DNA of 64,000 nt from Trametes villosa (lineage: Eukaryota; Basidiomycota; Agaricomycetes; Polyporales; Polyporaceae), in contig PUDQ02000015.1 in the NCBI GenBank assembly GCA_002964805.2, positions 248,001 to 312,000 on the forward strand, given 5' to 3'. The notes under the pieces were generated by a model. That model searched no databases. It was not told the origin of the DNA and saw only the letters and a program-made list of their open reading frames with translations. The position numbers and the translations under genes are program-made. Shown here piece after piece: positions 51,643 to 64,000 of the stretch; positions within the stretch are counted from its first letter, which is position 1; every line of letters starts with the position of its first letter.

Positions 51643-54600
51643 TTCACCCGAAAACTGCGACCGCCTCTCGCACCCCCGGTATTTTCACCGCTGGCCTTAG
51701 AGTCGCCATCTCATGACGCCAATCGTCGGCCGCCGTTAATTTGAGCATAATCAGCAGCAGTCTTGAAGACATGCTGCGGCCAGCCGCTATGTTTGCAATG
51801 ACATATTTCTATCCGGCTCTGTGTTCGAGTTAACGTACTAGTAGTGCAGCACCCAGGACACTTACACACGATGAAGTTCCGTTACGCGCTGGGAGTACGA
51901 ACTGCACTTGACGACGCCCGAGCCGCCGCTCTAGTGACTTCAAACTTCAAGAATTGGCCAGCGCTCAGCGCTCCACCGTATCCTCATCGCGAAGTGGCCG
52001 TAGCATGGCACTTAGGAGTCTCTACCCATGACATCCCCGCCAGAAGATCTCTAGACCTGGATGCGGCTGTACCAGCGTGTGGATGGCTAACTCTGGGGGC
52101 CATACGCCACCGTCGGTGAGCATGTTGACGAGTTACCACAGTGTGGTTATCAGGCAAAACTGACTGCTGTCGCTCGTTATTGACATAGCTGGGGCCCGCG
52201 CAGTAAGAGCAAGAAGGGGGGGCTTCCCACAAGAGAAAGTCCAACCCCACTGCGCATGCCTTGCCACTCACTGCTCCTAAGGGCCCTCCTCAAGCCTTCA
52301 AAGGAAATAGGCGTGTGCATTCTCCTAGGCCCTCCTAGGCCTGCCTCCTTCACCCTTGACCGTCTGAGCTTAGTGGGTTACACCTACGCTCACATTCTTG
52401 TGCCGATATTGACCTATGTGGTGCAGATGCTGCAATGTGGCGTCGCGTACCCAGACTCGGCAAGTTCGCCAGGCGCACTGTGTCCTGACACAGTGGCGCG
52501 TAGTCCTTTAAAGGGGCCTTGGTATCTTCATCGTGTCGCGGACATAACGCAGGGTTACGTCGATAACGGATCATGGGCAATTCGGACCAGGCGGTTCGAC
52601 GCCGAAGCGGTCTACCCCAGCTTCGACTGGGGCAGCGGAGCATCTCGCAGCGACGGCTCCGTCAATGTCATTGCCCATTCTCCCGTGCCGTTCACCCACT
52701 TGCACATATCGGGGGTTACCCACACCCCTACGGCGAGCAGGCAGCCCATTCCCAGGTCCCGACAAGCCTGCGGCGCGTCCCAGAAGTCCTGCCCCCAGAA
52801 GACACTCACTTGCTAGGTGGGATGGGGATGTCGCCGCTCACCCAACGCCTGCGGGAACTACGCGCAACCAATCTTGGTGCAGGTGTCGGTGCGATCACTG
52901 CGACCGCATCTCCATCCGGGGATCAGCAAGATCACAACGTCTCTTCCCATGCTAGCTACGCAGCTCTCAGCCGACCTTATGCCGAGCCTGCTCTCATCGT
53001 CGCTTGAGAATCTTCTACTCTCACCGACCTTCCTTAGAAGCGACGATAATCATCAAGAGCGCATTTCTCAGGTCCAGCCTAAATTACGTACAGGCGCGCA
53101 TGATGAGGGTTGCGATCCACCGAGGTGAGCGAGTCCTGAAGGCCGACGCTTGGCTGCCCCTCTCATACCTTGGCTGCTAGTCAGGCTCCACAAGCGAGGT
53201 TGTGCAGCCAACCGCACAAGTGCCTCGACTCTCGAACGAGACGGCCACCCGAGGCGCCTACGAACCTCTATGAACCCGGTGACCCCTACATACCCCAATG
53301 TCTTCAATCGAACGTCGGCCGCATCAGAGCAACCTATAGAACATTTACGGACCATGGGGCTGGCGGACCTTGTGGGTGGTAGAAATAGGGGCTGGCCAGC
53401 TCCAGCCTCGAGGCTTGCGGACCGTTCAAGTGGCCAATCTCCGTCGCAGTTAAGGCCCGCCCCTCGACGCGTCCAGCGGCGACTGGCCAGCCAAAGAGCG
53501 CTGATGTCTGGACCCACCCATGTTCGGCGTACTGTGGCCCTTGAACGGCGTAGACGGCGTCATACTTGTCCACCTGCCCGAGGCACGGCCTGAAGTTGGC
53601 AGTGTCATTGATCAGGCGCGGTCTAGCAAGGCGCGGTGGCGGCGCAGGTGGTGGGCGCCCATACCGTAGTATACGTGCCTCCCGCCGCTTCAAAGACGGA
53701 TAGCACGCTCTTGGCCCATCCACCGGCATAACGGAGGCAGACATGTGAACGGGCTGAACGAGCCCGCCGCCCTAATAGGCCCAGGTGCGTGGAATGTGCA
53801 CCGCCGGACGAGGTGCCACTAACTGGTTTTTGCTGCCACCTGGATACACCAGCGATGATGACGGCCCTCTTCGCGGAATGTTGTCACGCAGGGCATCAGG
53901 TCGATCATGTTGCCCGTTGAGACTTCAAGTTGAAGGTGAGCTTTCCTTGGCCCGTAATCTGATGCAAATTTCTCACCGTATGTATCGCCAGAGTCATCGG
54001 TCGCCGCTGCCCTCTGGCGGCTTTTTGACCGCTGCTGTCATCAACGTGAGGTTTCAGTTCAATTCAATTGTCGCAGACGACTGGGAGAAGGTTACCGGCG
54101 GTGCGAGGGAGATGGCGAGCAACTCTACCTCCGACCGGCGGCAACCAAGCTCGGCTGGCACCCTCGAAAATGTGACCGGACACAAGTCGCCTCATACTGT
54201 AACTCTAACGGTTTAACTATGCGCCAAGGCAAGGCCTATTGGGCGGCTATGTGCTCAAACGACCCCACGTGCCGCTACCAGATTTTCTACGAAGCGACTT
54301 TTGTCTGGTGCAATATTCGAGGATGCCTGTTGTGAACTTGCTGGACGGGAACTCGATCGTGATTGTGGCCGGCCATTGGTTGAGCCGGGCCCTGCCTCCC
54401 CCGCCCTGCCACGGGTCGTGCATGCGGCACGGGCGATCGGCCCCCACGCGGTGCGTTCTCCACGAGTCACCGCGACGTCCGAATGGGAGAAGTGCGTCGA
54501 TTTTCGAGGCAAGCCTCGCTGTGCGGGGCAGAACGTGGGTAGCCAGAGTCTCTGGGCATAGCGCGCGCGTGCTGGCGCATATGCTGCAGAGGGCCAAAAG

Positions 54601-54966
54601 AGGTATGTACGTTCAACGCGCGTACCTCGCATGGGTCTGCTGATGTTCCCCGCGCGGGGGCTGGTTCGGTAGTGATGGCGCCCTCGCGACGGTGCCTTTG
54701 GCCAGCTCCCATTGGGAAGCTCCGGCTTTGCAGCCTTACTTCGCCGACGTCACCTGCGAATGTGTGGGTATGTCTGGGCATGTCGGCAATTCGTCCTTCG
54801 CGCGTCCGCTTCCGAATGTCGCATGGAGCGCTTCCCTCCGCGCCAGATGACAGGGACCGAGCTACTTCAACCTGATCCTGACGCTGCGGCCCAGTGATTT
54901 TCCATTTTCTGTCGGGCGGCAGCAAAACTCGAAGAGCCCGTCCATATCTGCACGGCCTCGGAAATG
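51643..54966. other. Long region without a supported gene
   Basis: Many open frames, none convincing. A minus-strand frame ending at 53334 reads VDKYDAVYAVQGPQYAEHGW and ALTATEIGHLNGPQASRLEL, then ASPYFYHPQGPPAPW. A downstream minus-strand frame (52612-52809) reads VFWGQDFWDAPQACRDLGMG. They look protein-like and might be remnants of a hypothetical basidiomycete gene, but they do not join into one model. Confidence 0.25.
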
Positions 54967-54974
54967 TATAAAAA
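54967..54974 (+). promoter_or_regulatory. TATA box of the alpha-amylase gene
   Basis: TATAAAAA 85 bp before ATG 55052, typical for a highly inducible secreted-enzyme gene. Confidence 0.65.
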
Positions 54975-55051
54975 GTCAGCCTCGACGCCAGCCTCCTCCA
55001 GACAGTCGTCGTCTCTCCCCGGCCCCCGTCTCGTCTTTGCACTCCGCAGAC

Positions 55052-57419
55052 ATGTCCAACTGGTTCAAGCTCGCCGCGCTCGCCACCCTCGGCGTCTTCT
55101 GCAGCACCGCCGTCGAGGCGCGTCCCGCCGCCTTCGATGCGGGCACGAACGCTACCTCGGTGCATGCTCGTGCCCCGTCCGGCAGCAAGAGCGTTATCAT
55201 CCAGATGTTCGAGTGGAACTGGGACAGCATTGCTTCCGAGTGCACCAACTTCATCGGCCCCGCCGGCTACGGCTTCGTTCAAGGCAGGTTCCTCGGTCAC
55301 TCACTCGCCAAGTTGCACGATGCTGACACGCCTTGATGGCCGTCATAGTGAGCCCGCCCCAGGAGACCATTCAGGGCGGCCAGTGGTGGACCGACTACCA
55401 GCCGGTCTCGTACACGCTCACTGGCAAGCGCGGCAACCGCTCCCAGTTCGCGAACATGATCAACACCTGCCACGCCGCGGGCGTGAAGGTGGTCGTCGGT
55501 GAGCTTCTCTGTCCGCTCCTCTACCATATGGCAGCACCTAAGTGGCTTCCTGCGGTGCCTCGCAGACACTATCTGGAACCACATGGCAGGCGTCGAGTCC
55601 GGCACCGGCACCGCCGGCTCGTCATTCTCTCACTACAACTACCCCGGCACCTACCAGACCCAGGATTTCCACCACTGCGGTCTCCAGTCCGGAGACGACA
55701 TTGTCAACTATAACAACGCCGCCGAGGTCCAGACCTGCGAGCTCGTCAACCTCGCCGAGTGCGTCCATCCTGCGCGGCTCCGTGTTCACAATGCATGTGG
55801 CTGACACAGCCTTAACAGCCTCGCCACCAACACGGACTATGTACGCGGCCGTCTGGCCCAGTACGGCAACGACCTGCTCTCTCTGGGCGCCGATGGCCTG
55901 CGTCTCGATGCTGCTAAGCGTAAATACCTTCCCTGCTGCCCAGGTGCATGCGGCTCACATGACTGTCTAGACATGCCTGTCGGGGACATCGCGAACATCC
56001 TGTCCCGCCTCAGCCGCTCAGTCTACATCACCCAGGAAGTTATCTACGGCGGCGGTGAGCCCATCACCCCCAACCAGTACACCGGCAACGGCGACGTTCA
56101 GGAGTACGTCGACACGGTTATCTCGACGGCATACAATCCCGCTGACCGGGTTTCCGCAGGTTCCGCTACACCTCTGCGCTCAAGGATGCTTTCTTGGGCT
56201 CCGGCATCTCCAACCTCCAGAACCTGGACAACCGCGGCTGGGTGTCCGGCTCGGGTGCCAACGTGTTCGTCGTCAACCACGACACCGAGCGTGTGAGTAG
56301 CTGGTCCACTCGTCTATGTTGTGTATCATGTCGCTAACAAGTGGCCGCCGTATGTAGAACGGCGCGTCGCTGAACAACAACTCGCCCTCGAACACCTACG
56401 TGACCGCGACGATCTTCTCGCTCGCGCACCCCTACGGCACCCCCAGCATCCTCTCCTCGTACGAGGGCTTCACGAACAACGACCAGGGCGCGCCCAACAA
56501 CAACTTCGGCACGTGCTCGACCAGCGGCGGCGCGAACGGCTGGCTCTGCCAGCACCGCTGGACCGCCTTCGCAGGCATGGTCGGCTTCCGCAACAACGTC
56601 GGCTCGGCCCCGCTCAACAACTGGCAGGCGCCGCAGTCGCAGCAGATCGCGTTCGGCCGCGGTTCGCTCGGCTTCGTCGCAATCAACAACGCGGACGGCG
56701 CCTGGTCCTCTACCTTCACCACCTCGCTCCCCGACGGCACGTACTGCGACGTCATCAGCGGCAAGAGCTCCGGCAGCAGCTGCACCGGCGCCACCCTCGC
56801 GGTCTCTGGCGGCAGGTTGACCGCGACCGTCCCGGCCCGCAGCGCCATCGCCGTGCACACCGGCCAGACCAGCTCCGGCACTGCGCCCTCCAACCCGGGC
56901 GGCGGCAACCCCCCCGCTAGCGGCACCGTCAGCGTCACCTTCTCCGAGCAGGCCACCACCACTTTCGGCGAGGTACATCTCTTTCCACGCGTGTTCCAAC
57001 CTGTTCCAATCGCTCGAAATGTGCGGTGCTGATCACTGTCTTCGTGCAGAATATCTTCCTCGTCGGTAGCATCCCGCAGCTCGGTAACTGGGCCCCGGCC
57101 AGCGCGGTAAGTAACATGTGTTAACTACCGCCTTCTATAAATCCCGCTCACATACTCCACCGTTCCTTCTGCGCAGATCGCGCTTTCTCCGGCTTCGTAC
57201 CCCACGTGGTCCGTCTCGGTGAACATCCCTGCCGGCACGACCTTCGAGTACAAGTTCATCCGCAAGGAGACCGACGGCAGCGTAAGTCTAGAATCACTCA
57301 CCGCCCTGCTGCCTTCGCTAACCACTTTTACCTTCTAGATCGTCTGGGAGTCTGACCCCAACCGCCAGGGCACCACGCCCTCCTCCGGCACCCAGACCCT
57401 CACCGGCAGCTGGCGGTAA
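55052..57419 (+). CDS. Secreted alpha-amylase (GH13) with C-terminal CBM20 starch-binding domain
   Basis: Extracellular endo-acting starch hydrolase. Start ATG 55052: [20 protein letters not shown] followed by VEA is a clear signal peptide. The catalytic barrel begins [20 protein letters not shown] and continues [13 protein letters not shown] and [18 protein letters not shown]. It has the nucleophile motif [13 protein letters not shown], the acid/base glutamate in [13 protein letters not shown] and the third acidic residue in [14 protein letters not shown]-terminal beta domain ([20 protein letters not shown]) and a linker [13 protein letters not shown] follow. The CBM20 module reads [59 protein letters not shown] and [10 protein letters not shown]. 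It ends at 57419. About ten short introns. All catalytic residues are present and the gene appears intact. Confidence 0.95.
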
Positions 57420-58691
57420 ATCTTCGCTAACTTAACCATCAAACCACTCCCACTCCCTTGCCTACAACACTCCTTTGCTCTCCCGAACCGATATAACGCA
57501 TGGGCGAAGCGTCTCGTGCGAGTCGTACAGAGGGTATTGTATCATGTATGTATAGCGCGTATGTAGTACATGTACCCGAAAAGCCCCAGAATTAGGATGT
57601 CACCCGTGGTCATCGTACTCGTACATGCGGCGCGCATGTGGCACTGCTGCGATCGTACAGCCCCGGGGCTCCGATTCAGACCCTTGCACAACGGTCCCCG
57701 GCACCCTGCCGTTGTCCCCTCTCCCCCCTCCTCGGGATACTTATCCGCATTTCATTCGCCACAGGAAGCGGAGCGTACTGGCCTAACCTGTCCTCGGCAT
57801 TGTTGCTCCCGATCTCCAGTCTCTGCAGAAGCAGATATCAGCCGCTCTCGCGCTGCTGGGCCATTTCAGAGCTGTAGAAGCGCACCTCGCCCTCTCTGCG
57901 GATCTGCGAAGGAGAACAACGGGGTATCGGTACCGTTAGACGTGGATAAGTCCTGTGGGCCAAGTGCTGCGCTCATGGACGCTGCTGAACATCAGTTCGT
58001 GAAAGAAGATGTGTAGGTACTTTAGGCGTGCGCACGCGGCATGCTAGACTTGCCGCAGGTCGTCGATCAATACCATGCTAATCGGACCCGGCGACATCGC
58101 CCAGAAACCTGCACGCGCCAGTCTAGACCACGGAGTTAACGAATCGGAGCGAGGCGGACAGAAGGACTAGTCGCTAGAAGTGAGGAAAGGCATGTTCATA
58201 TATGCATAACTTCTAGCTAACGATAACGTTACACGAGATTACACCAAGCGGCAGGGACAAACGACGGCGACGATCCGAAACAGAAAACGAGCACCCTCCA
58301 CCCTGCGTCGCCGCGATCAACAACGGATTAGCCCGGCCCAGCTGGATAGCCCCGGTGCGCGAGCGAGGTATATATGTACCGAACGGACGAGAGTGAGGCG
58401 CGACAAAGGAGAGACGGGAGACACTGGTCCAGAAAGAGCAGAAAGCGTAGACACAGCCGGGCGGGACGAGAAGAGGGGGAGGTAGATGAGGGAACGGACG
58501 CGCGGGGGCGGGCGATATCGCAACAATAGATCGGGGGCCGGCGGCGGATATGGAAACAGAACGGTATTTCGTTGGGGATGCTCGGGTTATCGCGGGGACC
58601 GGGGTAACGCGCGTGGGGAATGCGAAGGAATGATAGCGAGCGGAGGAGATGTGCAAGTAGATGGGGGTAAGTAGACGGAGAAGGGACGCGA
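57420..58691. other. Convergent 3' flanks of the amylase and RING-PH-VWA genes
   Basis: About 1.3 kb without a recognisable gene. Open frames here lack domains. Confidence 0.4.
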
Positions 58692-61600
58692 TCACTCGCG
58701 CGCAACCCAGTCGGTACTTCGGGATACAAGCTCGATCGAGCTGTCGATCGTCCAGAAGAGGCGTTCGATGGCGCTACGGCCACTCCAGCTCTTCTGGTCA
58801 CGGAGCACTTTAGCCTGTCGAAAGCGCGATCAGCCAACGTCCACAACTGAGACATGCGCGGAACGTACCTGTTGTGCGCCAAAGTTACGCTGGTCCAACG
58901 CGAACGTGTCCGCGTGCTCGTCAAGCGCCTCCGATAGGATCTGCATGTCCTGCATGATCGCCTGGAGCGCGCGCACGGTCGAGAGCGTGAGCACCTCCTT
59001 GCGGTTCCGCGTCGTCGTGCTCCCGTCGCGGTTCGGCGGCGGGAGCGTCTGCGTGATGTTCTGCAGCACCGTGTGCAGGATCCGGCGCGTCTCGCCCATG
59101 AGCTTCTGCGCCTGCGGGATGTTGCGGCGCGAGACGAGCACGAGCATGCGCGTCATCATGTCTGACGCGAGCAGCTCCATCCGCCGGCGCACGATGACCG
59201 GGTCCGACGTGTTCGACGCGGGCGTGCGCGGCCGGCTGCCCGTGTTCGGCAGGAGCGTGACCGTGAGCAGGACGGGGTGCGCGAGCCGCGAGACGTGTTT
59301 GACCGCGCTCGGGTCGAAGAACGAGCCGTCGACCTCGAACACGGGCACCTCGTCGATCATGCGGTCCATCATGCCCTCCGCGAGGTCCGCGTAGTCGCCG
59401 ATCGAGAGCGCGTCGAGGCCCATGCGCTGGTTGAACGCGTCCGTCGCGCTCAGCGCGCGCGGCGAGTGCGAGTGGTGCGGCGACGCGAGCGGGCTATGCA
59501 TCGTGTCCGAGTTGTCGAGCTCGAGCTCGACGAGCATCTCCTTGCGCTCGCCGTAGCGCAGCTCGCCGACCTCGACGTCCACGTCGCGCCCGTCCGAGGA
59601 GAGGATCGCGAGCGGGCCGCCGGAGATCTTGCGGATGCGGAAGCGGTTCCCGTCGACGATCTTGAGGTGGAGCTTCATGTTCATGAGCGCGATGGACATC
59701 ATGCCGCCGATGCAGCCCGCGAGGCAGTCCCGGAGGTCGTACCAGTCCTTCACGAACGTGTACGTCCCGCTCGTGTGGTTCGACATCAGCCAGAGCGAGG
59801 CCGGGTCGTGCGAGCGGCCGTAGCCGAAGGAGTGGATCGGGACGTTCGCCGCCTCGGCACGCGCGAGGACGAGGTCCATCTGCGCGCGCCGCGTGGTGTC
59901 CGACGCGTCGCTCACGAGCGCGAAGCCGGTGACCGGGTTCCGCGACTTGCGCTGCAGCACCACGTCCAGCCCTGGATCACACGCACGTCAGAAAAAAGTT
60001 GACGGGCCACGCCGCGCGTGCACGTACCGTTGTTGACGGCGGTCACGACGTCCGTCTTGTCCTCCTGCGAGCCGCGCACGAGGAACTCGTCGTCGAAGTC
60101 GTCCCGCCGCCCAATCTCCTCGATGAACCGGCTCAGGCGCCCGCGGCTCTGCGGCTTGCCGACGTTGAGGAACGGCGTCCGCCGCACCTTGCCGCCGACG
60201 CCGACCTCGAACGTCACCAGGCTCAGGCGGTCCTTCGGCGCCAGAGAAGCGAGGATGAAGTCCAGCGACGTTTTGATCACGCGCACCTTGAGCGCAGCAG
60301 TGCTCGGTGTCGCGTTCGGCCCGGGCACGGACACGACGAGGATGAGGTCCAGCGGGGCATGGGGGAGGGGGGTGAGGGAGTTGGACGGGCCCGCGGACAT
60401 GTGCGGCGCGACGAGGGGCGCGGGCGAGCCGTACCGGCTCAGCTCGTCGTCCTCGTCGAGCGTGGACAGTTTCTGGTGGAGGACCGCACGGGGCCCGAGC
60501 GAAGCGGAGCCGTACGACGTGTTAGAAGACACGGTCGAGCGCGACGACTCATTCAACAAGCTATCGGCGGTACTAACCGTGGTGCCGGTCGTGCTCCCGC
60601 TGAGCATGCGCATCGCCTTCTGGCTCCCGCCGAACTCCTCCAGGTCGGGCGAGCGCGCGTACTCGGGCTGCGACTGCTGGTGCGAGTGGTGCCCGTTGCG
60701 CTCTTGGTTGTTGGCGACCAGCGCCTGGATGTGCGACTTCCAGGTCTCCAGGGACGACCGGTCCTTGAAGATCAGGATGAAGGAGTCCAACCGCTCGTCC
60801 TCCATGTCAATCGTCAGGCTGAGCTCCCCGGCCACCGAGGTGTCGGTGACTTGTCGGATGTGGCGGATATAGATTCGGCCCTTGAGACGGAGCACTCCAC
60901 GCTGAGCGCCACCGTTGACAGAACCTGACCCAGAACCGTCGCCGAAGGCAGAGGCGGCCCCAGCAGAAGAGAGAAGGCGACCGAGGCTGCGCTTCTTTTC
61001 CTCCACGACGCAGATGATGGCCTCCTTGAAGAGGTACACGAAGAACTCGCGCACCAGAGCATCTCGTCGCACGGATAAGAGGTCGTACATCTGCAGGGGG
61101 CCTAGTCCAGACAGTGGGTGTCCCTTCCAGTCGATGATACGGTTCCGTAGGTCTTCGGTGATCGCAGCGAACGGCGAGTCCGCATCCTCTTCGTGGATGA
61201 TCTCGCGTTCGAGTGGTGATGTCGCCAACGGCTCGCGAGAGGTAGATGGGGAGAGATTGTGGGATCGCCCAGAGTGTGATTGCTGGTCGGATGGTATATG
61301 CTGAGACTGCGGGGACATCATCGCGTAGTCGCGAGAGCGGACGGATTGGTTGCTGCTGTCCCGGTATCCATGTGATGGGCTCTGCGTATAGTTCTCCTGC
61401 CTCGGCATGACCGCACCCGGAACGTGTGTATTCGTCCTCTTGCCCGGCAGCTCCACCACGACCAAGCACGTCAGTGGTTGGCTGGACTCGGATGTCCGTG
61501 TGATAGAGGCGAACTCAGATTGAACATGAATGGAAGGCGCGACGACGTAGTGCGACTGCTCTGACGATGACGCTGCCCTGTGTTCGACGGGGTCGTCCTC

Positions 61601-62842
61601 CGTTGGGTCGAAGGGCTTTGGAGGTGGAGGAGGGCGGCCGGCGAAGGATCGCATCGAGGATGGGGTGTCACGTCCAGGGAACAGTTGCGGCCCACTCGGA
61701 TCACCCATGCCCGTCAAAGCGGCGAGTTCTATGGATTGTCAGGCAACTGTATGACTTGCGGATCCTCATAAGAGCACGCACTGTTAGATTTCCCGCCATC
61801 ACCGTCGCCGACTTTCATCGGCCGCCTGCATACACCGCAGACACCGAGATTAGACTTGCGAATGACGCCACCAGCGCGAGAAGGACCGGGTGGTGGGCCA
61901 TATACAGCAGTAAAGCATGCCTAGGAAATCGACAAGGTGTAAGCATCGTAATCCATGTAGCGGTGGTACTATAGATTGGTTCCCCATAAACGGTTTACTC
62001 GAAGTAGCTGGTATTCCCGCATATGGCATTTAGGCGTCTACTGCGACCGTCCACGTTGGGCATCGAAATACAAAATCCCGTACGGAGAGCACCGAGCAAC
62101 GCGGTATTGAGACATTCGAGAAACAGACATAGGGCACAGGCACCATTCCAGGGCGCATATAGGCTGTACAGCAGCGCTGCGCCAGGGACAGCGACGAGCA
62201 GTGAAGCAGGTCTGCGTGGGAATAGGGCGGCGCTGCCAGTTACGATGGCACCACGCTCGAGAAAACGCGTCGCAGAACTCGAAAACGTGACGGGAGCCCA
62301 GATAATGCATGCCATGAAGAGAGGACTCGCGGACGAAGCGAAGCTATGAAAAAATTGTGGCGGGGAAGACAGCTCACCTCGTGAAGGGCGTGTCCACACT
62401 CTGGGACAATATGGGGTTTCTCTCCGGGTAGCCTGAAGCTAGAGCTCAAGGGTTCTAGGCAGACGGGGCACTCGTCTTCGTCGTCGGAAGAGTCGTGGCT
62501 GGAGACTACAGGTAGAGGTGCAGCGACCATTGCGGCGTATGGGTGTAGGCTGGCGCTGTCGGAGGTTGTGTATGAGGGCGGCTTCGCAGACGAGTTCCCA
62601 GAGTAAGCAGAGTGCAGCGACGAAGCCGAGGTAGCGCGGTGGGGTGTGCGCTGGAAGACGGAGCGAAAAGAGGCAGCGAAGGAGTTGGCTCTGTTCCCGG
62701 GGGCGGCGGTGCGAGGGGTGAGGAGAGGAGAGGAAGGAGGGAGTTGATGGGCGGCTGAGTTGGACTGATGAAGTTCAGTCTGATGTCTGGCCGTCGAACT
62801 CTTCTGAATCGGAATCCAACTTGTCGAGAATTCCGACTTCAT
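58692..62842 (-). CDS. RING, PH-like and VWA domain protein (Far1/Ste5-like architecture)
   Basis: Start ATG 62842 (MKSEFSTSWIPIQKSSTARH). A Ser-rich leader is followed by a RING finger split by a 457-nt intron (61921-62377): ECPVCLEPL and PECGHALHE in exon 1, ACFTAVYGPPPGPSRAGG and LGVCGVCRRPMKVG in exon 2. The third exon (61717-60030) has a disordered stretch, a region around FFVYLFKEAIICVVEEKKRS, and a PH-like end (GELSLTIDMEDERLDSFILI, SSLETWKSHIQALV). A VWA-like domain starts at PLDLILVVSVPGPNATPSTA, where the DxSxS metal site is lost, and continues DRLSLVTFEVGVGG and TGFALVSDASDTTRRAQMDL. The C-terminus reads SWSGRSAIERLFWTIDSSIE then VSRSTDWVARE. RING, PH and VWA in this order is the layout of the yeast pheromone-pathway scaffolds Ste5 and Far1. 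An analogous role is inference. Confidence 0.82.
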
Positions 62843-64000
62843 GCAGGACGCACGCGCGGGGGCGTCGGGAGAAATATAAGGGAGAGGAAAAGAGCGGAGC
62901 GGACGGCGTCCTGTCGTCGATGGCGGGGCGGTCGAGAGTGCAGTTAGAGCGAGAGCCGCGCCCGCCCATCTACTCGTCGTTAATTACCCCCCAGGCGACC
63001 GATCCAGATCTCCCTTGTTTTCCTCGCGCTCCCGCATAATCCGCCCGCCCCTGCGCCCCCGCGCCCGCCAGGGTCACCCACTGTCTCGCCTGGGGCCCTC
63101 TGCGCGGCCGAGCGGTGTCCATTAAGCCTCTGCGCCCCCGTCCGGCCCACAATCGCGAGCCCGCCGACCGCGCTCGCCGTGTGCAAACAGCGCACAACAC
63201 GGCCGGGGAAATACACAGGCCCCGGCCGACCTGCCCCTTGCGGCCTAGGCCCGGGCCTGACGGTCCCGCTTTTGGGAATTTCCGCACGCGCGGCCGGCCT
63301 CTGTTTACCACGCGTCGGCGAGCGCTCCCACATGCATCTGCCCATCACCACCCTGCGTTCCATCAAAGTTGTCCCAAGCTCTCCTCCACACGTCTGCGGC
63401 CTCGAGCGTGCAAACGTCCTCCAAACGCTGCGTCGGTGTATAGCCCAGCGCTGACAGCGCGCCAGCGCCGCGCCCGTCGAGGATTGCAATGTGGCACGTC
63501 GATCACAACGCCTCGAGTCCCCGGATCACCCCCCACGGCCGTACGGAACACCGCCAGCCTCGGCCAGCGAGCTGAGCCACAATCTCCCGCTTTCCCACCT
63601 GGGCGATGTTCGCATGTCCCATCAAAGAACGACTGACGAGCTTTGAATTCAGAATGCGCATGAACACACTCGCTTGCTGCACGGCCGTTCCAGAGGCAGC
63701 CCGTTCATCTTCTGATAATCCGCCGCCGGCTTCTAGCGGTCGGGGCACTTTCTCTAGATGCTACTGTGCGTGATGATGGCCACCGACACCAGCCTGCCAC
63801 ACCTACGTCGTTCAGGGGTAAGCCACGCCGTCCAACTTCTCTGATAGCTCAATCATAACTTACCGCCTGGGTGGGGATCAGACTCCCATTTCTGAGCGAT
63901 CCGCGGAACACTAAGAAGAGCGCTTGCTTTCTGCTCGCATCCTCTAGCACAGTCAGCTACGGGAGCGCACATCTTCCGGACTTTGTCTCGAAGTAGAACC
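62843..64000. other. Right-edge region, possible partial gene on minus strand
   Basis: 62843-63500 is GC-rich upstream sequence of the RING-PH-VWA gene with no supported frame. At the edge, minus-strand frames read DKVRKMCAPVADCARGCEQK with ASALLSVPRIAQKWESD (near 63850-63990) and EAGGGLSEDERAASGTAVQQ with VFMRILNSKLVSRSLMGHAN (63600-63735). These could be exons of a gene continuing beyond 64000, but I cannot name it. Confidence 0.25.

Noticed and set aside
55037..55051. Extra N-terminal residues on the alpha-amylase
   Set aside because: That extension begins at a TTG. ATG 55052 gives a normal signal peptide directly and fits the TATA spacing.
62023..62349. A 108-codon plus-strand frame inside the long intron of the RING-PH-VWA gene
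   Set aside because: No domain, no promoter signal, and it lies wholly within a well-supported intron on the other strand.

Overview
The window looks like nuclear DNA from a filamentous basidiomycete, probably an Agaricomycete and perhaps a polypore. The genes are GC-rich, carry many short introns (about 50-60 nt) with GT-AG ends, and include families typical of this group: DUF6534-type membrane proteins, a GMC oxidoreductase, a CBM20 alpha-amylase and a fungal integrase-core protein. Assignment below class level is inference. Exons were joined by eye, so internal boundaries are approximate unless stated.

Layout. 0-7 kb: glutamine-dependent NAD+ synthetase (minus, running off the left edge), divergent from homogentisate 1,2-dioxygenase (plus), whose last residues look abnormal. 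7-18 kb: an accessory island. Two apparently intact minus-strand genes, a DDE integrase-core protein and a zinc-ribbon plus alpha-kinase protein, lie between two long minisatellites of the same family in inverted orientation. Outside these lies a perfect 30-bp inverted repeat (7957-7986 and 17533-17562). A frameshifted piece resembling Sas10/Utp3 sits at the left inner edge. 18-25 kb: a low-complexity S/P/G/Y-rich protein, the ubiquinone hydroxylase COQ6, and a membrane-anchored K/A-rich protein. 25-29 kb: gene-poor, with hairpins and a roughly 385-bp tandem duplication.

29-40 kb is a housekeeping block: ornithine acetyltransferase (ArgJ type), ribosomal protein eL33 and the full acetyl-CoA carboxylase ACC1. 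40-51 kb holds two DUF6534-like paralogues flanking a GMC oxidoreductase, all on the minus strand. 51-55 kb is mostly non-coding and contains a clean 217-bp MITE with TA target duplications. 55-63 kb carries a secreted CBM20 alpha-amylase (plus), convergent with a RING-PH-VWA protein of Far1/Ste5-like architecture (minus).

Most genes are independent primary-metabolism genes (NAD+, tyrosine catabolism, ubiquinone, arginine, fatty acids) with no evident operon-like logic. The strongest candidate for something undescribed is the integrase/alpha-kinase cassette inside nested inverted repeats. The RING-PH-VWA protein is the most interesting chromosomal gene.
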